From an uncultured Collinsella sp. (GTDB lineage Bacteria > Actinomycetota > Coriobacteriia > Coriobacteriales > Coriobacteriaceae): DNA of 48,578 nucleotides. The notes under the pieces are model-generated. The model was not told where the DNA came from and searched no databases. It saw only the letters and a list, made by a program, of their open reading frames with translations. The translations under genes were made by a program, and so were the position numbers. The stretch is from positions 1-48,578 of the forward strand of contig CATYLC010000016.1 of NCBI GenBank assembly GCA_958408685.1, in the 5' to 3' direction. Below, one piece after another: positions 1 through 7,141 of this stretch (the stretch's first letter is position 1; each line of letters starts with the position of its first letter).

Positions 1-43
1 CCAGGCCCGATTTTGCCTCTTGACAATGTCCTGCTCATATTAA

Positions 44-65
44 AAGGAACGTCCCTAACTGCCGC
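44..65. repeat. GTCCC-core dispersed element, copy near window edge
   Basis: The segment reads AAGGAACGTCCC followed by TAACTGCCGC. It is nearly identical to one half of the tandem element at 40289-40311, which differs by one base in the first 21. It lies in the 246-bp gene-free stretch at the left edge. I could not find a coding function for this stretch. Confidence 0.5.
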
Positions 66-140
66 ATCCGGAGCAAGACAACGCCGCAGGCAGAGGACGG
101 ACAGCGAGCGGGTCGCATTTGAGGCAAGGTGACGTGAAAC

Positions 141-171
141 GAAAGGGCGCTGACCTTCTGGTCGCGCCCTT
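141..171 (-). terminator. Intrinsic terminator downstream of the RGG protein gene
   Basis: On the minus strand AAGGGCGC and GCGCCCTT form an 8-bp stem, extended inwards by GACC/GGTC around an AGAA loop and followed by TTTCGTTTC. It lies about 75 bp past the stop of the RGG gene. A second hairpin lies closer to the gene. Confidence 0.7.
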
Positions 172-219
172 GAAGTTGAACGTCAGATTGTCCAAATGCG
201 GCCCGCGCAGCGTCGGCCC

Positions 220-247
220 GTTACGGCGTTTGGTAAAACGCCGTAAC
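220..247 (-). other. Perfect 12-bp hairpin touching the RGG gene stop codon
   Basis: GTTACGGCGTTT and AAACGCCGTAAC form a perfect 12-bp stem with a 4-base loop. The arm reaches the last base of the minus-strand TAG stop. There is no T-tract on either strand, so it may be an mRNA 3'-end stabiliser or a weak terminator rather than a classical one. Confidence 0.5.
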
Positions 248-1158
248 TAAAAACGGTTGCCGCGGAAGCCGCCACCGTTGCGGCCGCCGCGATCGCCACC
301 GCGACCGCCACGGTCGTTACCACGGTTGCCACCGAAGCCGCCACGGTTGCCGCCGCGGTCACCATAGCCACCACGGTTGCCGCCGAAGCCGCCGCGACCG
401 CCACGGTCGCCGCCACGGTCACCAAAGCCGCCGCGGCCACCGCGATCGCCACCGCGACCGCCGCGGTCGCCGCCACGGCCGCCACGATCGCCAAAGCCAC
501 CGCGACCGCCACGGTCGCCGCCACGGCCACCACGGTCGTCACGGCCGCCGCGAGGACCACGGTCCTCGTCCAGACCCATGGCGACGAGCGGAGCGATAAC
601 CTTATCAAGGGCAGCCATCAGCTCGGTGGCCTCCTCGTAAGAAAGCTCGGGCAGGAGTTTCTCCTTCTTGTTGGCAAGCTCGACCAGGCCCTCAGCGGCA
701 TCCTCGGCAGCGAAGACGACGATCTTGCGCATATCGCCCTCGGCGTCGTCGATGCGGCCGACCAGATCGGCAGCCTCGGCCTCGGCCATCAGGCCGTCGA
801 GCTCACGGAGGCGCATGCCCAACAGGTCGGACATTTCCTTCTGCTCCATCTTGGGCTTGAGGTCAAGAAGCTTGATGGCGCGCTCGATGTTCGCCATGCG
901 CTCGGCCTTGGCCTCCTCCTCCTTGGAAATAGCAAAGCGACGGCTACGCAGCAGGCGGGCGGCCTTCTGCATCTTGTCCATCAGCTCTTCGTCATCGTAA
1001 TCAACGGCGGCCTCGACAACCTCGGCCTCCTCCTCGGCGGAAACCTCGTCAGCAGCCTCAACCTCGGCAGCTTCGGTCTCCACGGTCTCGACTGCCTCAA
1101 CCTCAGCAGCCATGGTCTCGTTCTCGGTCTCGTTCATGATCTCTTCGTTCTCAGACAT
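247..1158 (-). CDS. MarR-like winged-helix protein with RGG-repeat tail
   Basis: A 303-residue three-part protein. Residues 1-55 are strongly acidic (Glu/Ala rich). Residues about 60-175 are helical and include a stretch resembling a MarR-type winged helix (LDLKPKMEQKEMSDLLG, then an L-to-R recognition-like segment and a DAEGDMRKIVVF wing). Residues about 197-303 are an almost pure array of RGG, DRGG and GGFG units ending GGGFRGNRF. RGG boxes in other proteins bind RNA or drive condensation; a nucleic-acid role here is inference. The ATG start has AAGGAG 4 bases upstream. The roughly 150-base leader is GC-rich and can form several small hairpins. The repeat tail gives the DNA a GGC/CGG periodicity that creates a spurious proline-rich frame on the other strand. 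The gene stands alone behind the MFS gene. I do not know an established name for it. Confidence 0.85.
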   Translation of the reverse strand: MSENEEIMNETENETMAAEVEAVETVETEAAEVEAADEVSAEEEAEVVEAAVDYDDEELMDKMQKAARLLRSRRFAISKEEEAKAERMANIERAIKLLDLKPKMEQKEMSDLLGMRLRELDGLMAEAEAADLVGRIDDAEGDMRKIVVFAAEDAAEGLVELANKKEKLLPELSYEEATELMAALDKVIAPLVAMGLDEDRGPRGGRDDRGGRGGDRGGRGGFGDRGGRGGDRGGRGGDRGGRGGFGDRGGDRGGRGGFGGNRGGYGDRGGNRGGFGGNRGNDRGGRGGDRGGRNGGGFRGNRF

Positions 1159-1310
1159 GAGACTCCTTCTTGGCCCTCTCGGGCATCATCGCCCCATTCG
1201 CGGGGCCCGTCGCGCACTCTTTGCGCTTAAAACATTCATGCCTCTCGGCAAAACGTCCATTAGTTTATGGTGTCGCCCGCTAATCTAGCTGCAGAATCTA
1301 TGTGCACACA

Positions 1311-2723
1311 TTAATGCGACATGTGCGACTCGCGGCGAGCGTACACAACCGATACCACAAATCCGACCAAGGCAATTACAGCCGCCACACGCACGGCTGT
1401 CGCAAATCCAATCGCCTGGGCAACGTCGGTCGCAACGCCAGCGGCGCCGGCAGTCGCCGCAGAACTCGAAAGCAGACCGATAAACAGCGACGGGCCAAAC
1501 GATGCGGCAATCATGTTCCACGTGTTGAGCAATGCTGTTCCGTGAGGATGCTCAGCGGCAGGCAGCGTCTCCAAGCCGGCCGTTTGCGAGGGGCTCAGCA
1601 CCAAACCGACTCCGGCATACACCACAACGGTCAGCGCCACGACGACGCCGATGTCCATGCTTGCCGCCGTCATCGAGATGGCAGTCTGTCCCACGGCAAT
1701 CAGGGCAAAGCCGACCGGCAGCAGCGGCCATGCCCCGCGGGCGTCCATCACACGTCCGCCCACAATCGAGGTCACGGCGTTGCAGGCAATCGCCGGCAAA
1801 ATGAGCAAGCCCGCAATAAGTGCGGTCATGCCGTATGCGCCCTCAAAATAGAGCGGCAACAAAACGCTCATCGAGAATGTCGTCATCATCGACACCACCA
1901 CAAGCAGACACGCAGGCCAAAAACGAACGCTCGCCATGGGATGCACGTTAAGCACCGGATGTTCGAGCTTGAGCTGACGGGCCGCAAACAGGCCGAGCAG
2001 CACCATGGCGGCGAAGAGCGTCACGATGCCGGCAATCAGATTGGTCGAGAACTCGCCTACGTAATACACAAATGCCGTAATGCCGGCGGCGAGTAAAACA
2101 ACCGACAGAATATCAAGCGTGGTGTTCGAGCGCTTTCTGACATTCTGAACAAGCTTTACGCCCGCCGCAGCGACCACAATGCCGCCCACCAGCGGCACTA
2201 CGAACACCGCCCTCCAGCCAAACAACGTGCACATAAGACCGCTGATCACGGGTCCAAACGCCGGTCCCAGCGTGATGCAGGCACCGCCCAGGCTCAGATA
2301 CAGGCCGAGCTTCTCGCGCGGAGCGCAAGACAGCACAACGTTCATCATGAGCGGGAACAAGACGCCCGATCCCGCAGCCTGCAAAATACGACTTGGCAGC
2401 AAAACGCTAAACGACGGAGCGACCAGGCACAGGACTTCGCCGGCGACCATGCATCCGCATGCGAAAAACAGCAGCTTGCGCGTCGAGAAACGACCGGACA
2501 GAAAGGCCATGATGGCCGTAAAGATCGACGTCACGATCATGTAGCCCGAAACGAGCCACTGCGCCGTGGTAGCACTCACCGAAAAGGCCGCCATAATGTC
2601 GTGCAACGCCACGTTAATGATGTTCTCGTTAAACGCGGCAACAAAGGCCGCAATATACATTACGACGAGAATCGCCGAGGCTGTCGACGGTGATTGAGTT
2701 TGCTTTTGGGATTTGGTCCCCAT
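1311..2723 (-). CDS. DHA2-family MFS drug exporter
   Basis: A 470-residue, very hydrophobic protein of the EmrB/QacA type (drug:H+ antiporter-2, usually 14 membrane segments). After a short polar N-terminus (MGTKSQKQTQSPST) comes TM1, with the motif-A-like loop (FLSGRFSTRKLL) between TM2 and TM3 and a motif-C-like GGACITLGPAFGPVISG in TM5, typical of antiporters. The chosen ATG at 2723 has a GAGGAAGG Shine-Dalgarno 5 bases upstream; an ATG further upstream has none. It is transcribed away from the deformylase-like gene at 2928 across a 204-bp divergent region. The substrate cannot be told from sequence; multidrug or bile export would be typical guesses for a gut organism, but that is inference. 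Confidence 0.88.
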   Translation of the reverse strand: MGTKSQKQTQSPSTASAILVVMYIAAFVAAFNENIINVALHDIMAAFSVSATTAQWLVSGYMIVTSIFTAIMAFLSGRFSTRKLLFFACGCMVAGEVLCLVAPSFSVLLPSRILQAAGSGVLFPLMMNVVLSCAPREKLGLYLSLGGACITLGPAFGPVISGLMCTLFGWRAVFVVPLVGGIVVAAAGVKLVQNVRKRSNTTLDILSVVLLAAGITAFVYYVGEFSTNLIAGIVTLFAAMVLLGLFAARQLKLEHPVLNVHPMASVRFWPACLLVVVSMMTTFSMSVLLPLYFEGAYGMTALIAGLLILPAIACNAVTSIVGGRVMDARGAWPLLPVGFALIAVGQTAISMTAASMDIGVVVALTVVVYAGVGLVLSPSQTAGLETLPAAEHPHGTALLNTWNMIAASFGPSLFIGLLSSSAATAGAAGVATDVAQAIGFATAVRVAAVIALVGFVVSVVYARRESHMSH

Positions 2724-2927
2724 GAAATTCCTTCCTCTTAGAACGACAATCGCATCGCCCCAGAGGAACGGTCCAGGGCGAAAATGAGCCCTAGACTTAC
2801 GCCAGACGCCGTACACGACGAATCTGGCAACATGGTCCAACGTCGAAAGATTGTAACGCGGACGCGCAGCTTTCCTTCCGCGCTATTATTAAAAGTCCAC
2901 GAAAGCATAAGACATGAGGAGCCCGCC

Positions 2928-3338
2928 ATGATTAAGCCCATCATGAAATCCGAGTTCTTTTTGCGCCTGCCTTCCGAAGACGCAGGGCCCGACGACGCCG
3001 TGACCGGGCTAGACCTCCTAGATACGCTCCACGAGCATGAGCACGAGTGCGTGGGGCTCGCCGCCAACATGATCGGCGTGCGCAAACGCATCATCTGCGT
3101 AAAGGATGGCAACAGGGCGCTCCTGATGTACAACCCTCAAATTCTTGAGCAGGTCAATGCCTATCAGACGAGCGAAGGATGCCTTTCGCTCGTCGGCGAG
3201 CGTTCCTGCACTCGTTATCGCCGCATTAAGGTGGAATATCTGGACGAGAACTTCGTCCACCGCATCAAGAACTTCTCGGGCTACACCGCCGAGATCATCC
3301 AACACGAAATCGACCACTGCAACGGGATCGTGATCTAG
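2928..3338 (+). CDS. Short peptide-deformylase-like protein 1
   Basis: A 136-residue member of the peptide deformylase fold, which removes the N-formyl group from nascent proteins using a metal held by one Cys and two His. Motif II (EGCLSL, residues about 82-87) and motif III (QHEIDH, about 125-130) are intact, so the metal ligands and the catalytic Glu are present. Motif I reads GLAANMIG, so the Gln normally found in GxGxAAxQ is replaced by Met. Housekeeping deformylases are usually about 160-190 residues, so this is a short form. The ATG at 2928 follows GAGGAG by 8 bases; upstream in-frame ATGs lack a ribosome binding site. A TATTATT -10-like box lies 40 bases upstream. A second, differently altered paralogue is at 10663-11082. 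Activity on formyl-Met peptides is uncertain. Confidence 0.85.
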   Translation: MIKPIMKSEFFLRLPSEDAGPDDAVTGLDLLDTLHEHEHECVGLAANMIGVRKRIICVKDGNRALLMYNPQILEQVNAYQTSEGCLSLVGERSCTRYRRIKVEYLDENFVHRIKNFSGYTAEIIQHEIDHCNGIVI

Positions 3339-3354
3339 TTCCGCCGATTCAAGA

Positions 3355-3388
3355 AAGCTCCCTACAGCAAAACAACTGCAGGGAGCTT
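3355..3388. terminator. Bidirectional terminator hairpin
   Basis: AAGCTCCCTACAG and CTGCAGGGAGCTT form a near-perfect 13-bp stem around an 8-base A-rich loop. It lies between the convergent deformylase-like and aminotransferase genes and can serve both. Confidence 0.75.
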
Positions 3389-3413
3389 CTCATAGTACGG
3401 AGCTTCTATCCCA

Positions 3414-4934
3414 CTAGCTCTGGCGGTAATGATCGAAGAAGTCGGCGAGGTCTTCGAGCGACTCTTTGAGCACTTCCATGCGCGGCAGGTACACGATGCG
3501 GAAGTGATCGGGCTCGGCCCAGTTAAAGCCGCCGCCGCGCGTGATCAGAATCTTCTTCTCGTGCAGCAGGTCGAGGGCAAACTGCTCGTCATCGGTGATG
3601 TTGAACTTCTTCACATCCATCTTGGGGAAGATGTAGAACGCCGCACGCGGCTTGACCACCGAGATGCCATCGATCTTGTTAAGCGCCTCATACACAAAGT
3701 TGCGCTGCTCGTAGACACGGCCGCCAGGACGGATGTAGTCGTTGACGGACTGATGGCCACCGAGTGCCGTCTGAACGATCGATTGGGCCGGCACGTTGGA
3801 GCACAGGCGCATGTTAGAGAGCATGTTGATGCCCATGATGAAATCGCTCATACAGCGCTGGTTGCCCGAAAGCACCATCCAGCCAATACGATAGCCCGCG
3901 ATCATGTGCGACTTGGAAAGGCCGCTAAAGGTGACGCAGGGCAGATCGGGAGCGAGCGAGGCAATCGAAACGTGCTCGTAGCCGTCCATGCACAGACGGT
4001 CGTAGATCTCATCGGCAAAGATCATGAGCTGGTGCCTGCGCGCAACCTCAACGATGCCCTCGAGCACCTCGCGCGGGTAGACCGAGCCCGTGGGGTTGTT
4101 GGGGTTGATGATGACGAGGGCCTTGGTCGCGCTCGTGATCTTGGACTCCATATCCTCCAGGTCGGGATACCAATCCGCTTGCTCATCGCACAGATAGTGC
4201 ACGGGATGACCGCCGGCAAGGGTCGCGCACGCCGTCCAGAGCGGATAGTCGGGGCTGGGGATCAGAATCTCGTCGCCATTGTCGAGCAGCGCGTTCATCG
4301 AAAGCTGAATGAGCTCGGACACTCCGTTGCCCGTGTAGATATGCTCCATCTGAACATTGGGCAGGCCTTTGATCTGCGAATACTGCATGATCGCCTTGCG
4401 CGCAGAGAACAGGCCGCGCGAGTTGGAATAGCCTTCGCAGTCGGGCAGCTGCTGACGCATATCCTTAATGACCTCATCGGGCGTGCGGAAACCGAAGGGT
4501 GCCGGATTGCCGATATTGAGCTTGAGGATGCGCTCGCCTTCGTCCTCCATACGGGCGGCCTCGTCGACGACGGGACCGCGCACATCATACAGGACGTTAT
4601 CAAGCTTGGTGGATTTAGAAAAAGTACGCATGGTGGTGCTCCTTGGAATTTGAGCTGAGGGATGGGGTTCGGGCTTGGAAACGTTACGGGGCGATGATGC
4701 CTCGCCTTGATCGGCGTCACCGGCAAGCAGCCAGGTAACATCGACCTCCAAAATGCGGGCGAGCAGCTCTGCCACATCGCGCCGCGGAATCGTCTTGCCG
4801 CTCACATATTGGCTCATCTGACTCTTGCCGAGTTTTTTGCCGAGCATCTCCGATGCGCGGATTACGTCCGACTGGCGAACGTCGCGATCGGACATAGTCT
4901 GTCGCAGGCGATCGCTAAACGTCTCTTGGGCCAC
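3414..4934 (-). CDS. XRE-domain/AlaA-type aminotransferase fusion
   Basis: A 506-residue protein joining two modules. Residues about 3-75 form an XRE/Cro-type helix-turn-helix (FSDRLRQTMSDRDVRQSDVIR, then GKSQMSQYVSGKTIPRRDVAELLARIL). After a Pro/Ser-rich linker, residues about 105-506 form a complete class I PLP-dependent aminotransferase resembling alanine-synthesising AlaA: NIGNPAPFGF, the substrate loop PSPDYPLWT, NPNNPTGS, the PLP-phenol Asp in FADEIYDR, the Schiff-base Lys in SGLSKSHMIAGYRIGW, and the carboxylate-binding Arg in FRIVYLP. The start is the GTG at 4934, 5 bases after AAGGAGG. Four GTTCAATT half-sites sit directly upstream, overlapping the promoter. This suggests autoregulation, possibly sensed through PLP or amino acid; the operators are seen, the sensing is inference. 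Confidence 0.9.
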   Translation of the reverse strand: MAQETFSDRLRQTMSDRDVRQSDVIRASEMLGKKLGKSQMSQYVSGKTIPRRDVAELLARILEVDVTWLLAGDADQGEASSPRNVSKPEPHPSAQIPRSTTMRTFSKSTKLDNVLYDVRGPVVDEAARMEDEGERILKLNIGNPAPFGFRTPDEVIKDMRQQLPDCEGYSNSRGLFSARKAIMQYSQIKGLPNVQMEHIYTGNGVSELIQLSMNALLDNGDEILIPSPDYPLWTACATLAGGHPVHYLCDEQADWYPDLEDMESKITSATKALVIINPNNPTGSVYPREVLEGIVEVARRHQLMIFADEIYDRLCMDGYEHVSIASLAPDLPCVTFSGLSKSHMIAGYRIGWMVLSGNQRCMSDFIMGINMLSNMRLCSNVPAQSIVQTALGGHQSVNDYIRPGGRVYEQRNFVYEALNKIDGISVVKPRAAFYIFPKMDVKKFNITDDEQFALDLLHEKKILITRGGGFNWAEPDHFRIVYLPRMEVLKESLEDLADFFDHYRQS

Positions 4935-4955
4935 TAGAACCTCCTTGCTGGCAAA

Positions 4956-5036
4956 GTTCAATTTATAGAACACGAATTGAACCTGAGTTCAATTTAGGCA
5001 GCAGTATAGCGCGACGCATTATCCGAAAGTTCAATT
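4956..5036 (-). promoter_or_regulatory. Operator cluster and promoter for the XRE-aminotransferase gene
   Basis: GTTCAATT occurs at 4956-4963, 4987-4994 and 5029-5036, and as its complement AATTGAAC at 4975-4982. The middle pair forms the perfect 20-bp dyad AATTGAACCTGAGTTCAATT. A plausible minus-strand promoter (-35 TTGAAC at 4987-4992, 19-bp spacer, -10 TATAAA at 4962-4967) is built into these repeats, so a protein bound there would block transcription. The neighbouring gene product carries an XRE DNA-binding domain, the obvious candidate binder. Confidence 0.75.
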
Positions 5037-5065
5037 TCATAAGAAAATGTACCGAGCCCCGAGAA

Positions 5066-5083
5066 TTGTCCCAAAGTGGACAA
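5066..5083 (-). repeat. Small GTCCC-type hairpin after lysR gene 1
   Basis: TTGTCC, a 6-base loop and GGACAA form a stem-loop 13 bases past the stop of the LysR gene. On the minus strand it contains TTTGGGACAA, so it resembles the GGGAC-core elements seen elsewhere in the window. It is a weak match. Confidence 0.35.
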
Positions 5084-5096
5084 CAGGTACGCGCTT

Positions 5097-5954
5097 TTAG
5101 AGATATTCAAGGAAACGAGCCGCCGCAAGAGAAACGTCAGCCGTGCGATATATGGCATTAATCTGGCGATGAGGATGTCCCTCGAGCGGGCGCACGGCAA
5201 TATCGAACTGGCAGCGGCGCAAGATGAGCGCCGGAAGAATGCTCACGCCCAGACCGTCCTCGACCATGGCCATAATCGCATAGTCATCCCAGGTCGACAG
5301 TTTTGAGCGCACCGTCAGGCCCGCGCGGCGAAACAGCGGCGTAATCTCGTCGTCGCCACCGCGTTCCAGCAGAATAAACTGCTCGTTGGCCAAATCGGCA
5401 AGGGAAACGACCTCCGCGGTGGCAAGCGAGGAGTCCGCTGGCACCACGGCCATCAGCTCGTCTTGCACCAACGGCCGCGACGCCATGCCGGCGCCGCGTG
5501 GCTCACGCGGAATAAAGCCCAGGTCGCAGCGGCCTTCCGCCACCCATTGCTCTATCTCGGAGTAATCGCCCATCAGCAACTCATAATTAACGTCCGGGTG
5601 ATCGGCGCGAAAGCGCGCAATCACCGGCGGTAGCACGTGGGTCGCCACGCTCGAAAACGTACCGATGCAGATTTTGCCGCGCATGAGTCCACGCATCTCA
5701 TCCACCCGTCGCTGCAAGCGAGTGAATTCCTCGCAGAGCGCCTCGACAGCCGGCATGACCTGCCGCCCGTCGGCAGAAAGCACTACGCCCTCGCGACTGC
5801 GGTCGAGCACCTTAAAGCCCCAATCGGCCTCAAGATCGGCCACCATGCGGCTCACGCCCGACTGCGAATAGCTCAGCCGCTCTGCAGCACGCGTAAAGCT
5901 GCCGGCACGCACCGTCTCAAGCAGCACTTGTATCTTTTGGATATTGGTCTCCAC
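5097..5954 (-). CDS. LysR-family transcriptional regulator 1
   Basis: A 285-residue regulator with the standard layout: N-terminal winged helix (residues about 5-62, with SFTRAAERLSYSQSGVSRMVADLE) and a periplasmic-binding-protein-like effector domain (about 90-285). The start is a GTG at 5954 with only a weak GGTGGGG upstream. It is divergent from the EamA transporter gene at 6073, and LysR proteins commonly control such divergent neighbours. The 118-bp gap holds the dyad GTTCAC-5-GTGAAC. The effector is unknown. The same LysR/EamA arrangement recurs at 41791-43718 with a clearly related regulator, the C-terminal halves sharing VEDGLGVS/VEEGLGVS and TWDDYAIMAM/TDDYTIMAM-like segments. Confidence 0.9.
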   Translation of the reverse strand: METNIQKIQVLLETVRAGSFTRAAERLSYSQSGVSRMVADLEADWGFKVLDRSREGVVLSADGRQVMPAVEALCEEFTRLQRRVDEMRGLMRGKICIGTFSSVATHVLPPVIARFRADHPDVNYELLMGDYSEIEQWVAEGRCDLGFIPREPRGAGMASRPLVQDELMAVVPADSSLATAEVVSLADLANEQFILLERGGDDEITPLFRRAGLTVRSKLSTWDDYAIMAMVEDGLGVSILPALILRRCQFDIAVRPLEGHPHRQINAIYRTADVSLAAARFLEYL

Positions 5955-6026
5955 GGCACGTCCCCACCCTTACATGAGTTTTTGTCATGTTTGCCATGCA
6001 TTATATTGGCTTTTCTTCTAAAGCCA

Positions 6027-6043
6027 GTTCACCCATAGTGAAC
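6027..6043. promoter_or_regulatory. LysR-type dyad in the divergent lysR/EamA region
   Basis: GTTCAC and GTGAAC are separated by CCATA, giving a 17-bp perfect dyad. It lies 30 bases before the EamA start and about 75 bases from the lysR start. Its size and place suit a LysR-type binding site. Confidence 0.5.
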
Positions 6044-6072
6044 ATGTTCGGATATAGAGGGGATGTCAGCGC

Positions 6073-6984
6073 ATGAACAACGGACTGTTTACGTACTTAG
6101 CAGCATTGCTATTGTTTGGCTCAAACGGCATCATCGCCGCTGCCATCGCGCTGCCGAGCTCCGATATCGTGCTCCTGCGCACGTTTTTGGGCGCACTCTC
6201 GCTTGTCACCGTCCTCGCCATCACCCAACGCCATAAGTTGCAGGCGCCATCTCGCCCCCGCGAAGCCGCAGCCCTTCTCCTCTCGGGAGCCGCGCTGGGC
6301 GCCAGCTGGATTTTTCTGTTCCGCGCCTACCAGACGATCGGCGTCGGCGTATCCTCGCTGCTGTACTACTGCGGCCCCATCATTGTCATGGCCCTCTCCC
6401 CGCTCATTTTTGGCGAGAAGCTGACCGGCGGTAAAATTACCGGCTTCATAGCCGTCGCCTGCGGCGCCTTCCTCATCGCGGCCCAAGGCCTCGGCGGCAA
6501 TATGCCCATCGCGGGTATCGTGTGCGGCATCGCTTCGGCCTTCTGCTACGCGTTGATGGTCATTGCCAGCAAGGGAGCGCCACATATCGAAGGTCTCGAG
6601 AACTCCACGCTCCAGGTGAGCGCCGCCTTTGTAACCGCGTTGATCCTTACGCTCCTCACGCAAGGTGTCCCCTCGTTCCTCTCCCCCAGCATTGCCGCCG
6701 GCATCGATTGGCGCGCCGTTGCCATGCTCGGCATTGTCAACACCGGCATCGGTTGCCTGCTCTACTTTAGCGCCGTCGCCAAACTGCCTGTGCAGACCGT
6801 CGCCGTCGTCGGCTACCTTGAGCCACTTTCGGCCGTCGTGTTCTCGGCCGTCCTTTTGGGCGAAACCATAACACCGGTCCGCCTGATGGGCGCCGCGCTG
6901 ATCATCGGCGGCGCGATCTTTTGCGAAGTCGCCGGCAAACGCGCAAACACCAAGGCTGGCATCGCCCAGACAGCACGTGCTTAA
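6073..6984 (+). CDS. EamA/DMT-family transporter 1
   Basis: A 303-residue integral membrane protein of the drug/metabolite transporter superfamily: ten hydrophobic segments arranged as two EamA repeats (about 1-140 and 150-290), with the characteristic end-of-repeat signatures YCGPIIVMALSPLIFGEKLT and GYLEPLSAVVFSAVLLGETIT. Such proteins usually export amino acids or other metabolites. It starts at an ATG preceded by GAGGGG about 10 bases upstream and is divergent from the LysR gene, which probably regulates it. A 24-bp palindrome 35 bases after the stop is the likely terminator. The substrate is not predictable from what I can see. Confidence 0.88.
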   Translation: MNNGLFTYLAALLLFGSNGIIAAAIALPSSDIVLLRTFLGALSLVTVLAITQRHKLQAPSRPREAAALLLSGAALGASWIFLFRAYQTIGVGVSSLLYYCGPIIVMALSPLIFGEKLTGGKITGFIAVACGAFLIAAQGLGGNMPIAGIVCGIASAFCYALMVIASKGAPHIEGLENSTLQVSAAFVTALILTLLTQGVPSFLSPSIAAGIDWRAVAMLGIVNTGIGCLLYFSAVAKLPVQTVAVVGYLEPLSAVVFSAVLLGETITPVRLMGAALIIGGAIFCEVAGKRANTKAGIAQTARA

Positions 6985-7018
6985 TAGCCCCTGCTCTGAA
7001 ATGCTACATGCGTATATG

Positions 7019-7042
7019 AATAATCCCCAGCTGGGGATTATT
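7019..7042. terminator. 24-bp perfect palindrome, likely terminator
   Basis: AATAATCCCCAG followed directly by its exact complement CTGGGGATTATT, then GTCT. It lies between the EamA gene and kup. A similar ATCCCC...GGGGAT hairpin is at 24976-25006. Confidence 0.6.
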
Positions 7043-7141
7043 GTCTAAAGCTAACCAATGTGCCAAACTGCTCTTATATGTATAAAGATGGCATAAAGGT
7101 CTATTGCCCTTGGCAGAGGCCAGATGTCTAAGGGAGTCCAC

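Noticed and set aside
1..246. Possible small RNA or tRNA at the left edge
   Set aside because: No cloverleaf or known ncRNA signature; the only structures are the hairpins at 141-171 and 220-247, which belong to the RGG gene end.
377..640. Proline/arginine-rich frame opposite the RGG tail
   Set aside because: The PPRPPRS repeats are the complement of the RGG-coding repeats; no start signal.
3429..4658. 409-codon frame opposite the aminotransferase
   Set aside because: Fully antisense to a complete aminotransferase with all catalytic motifs.
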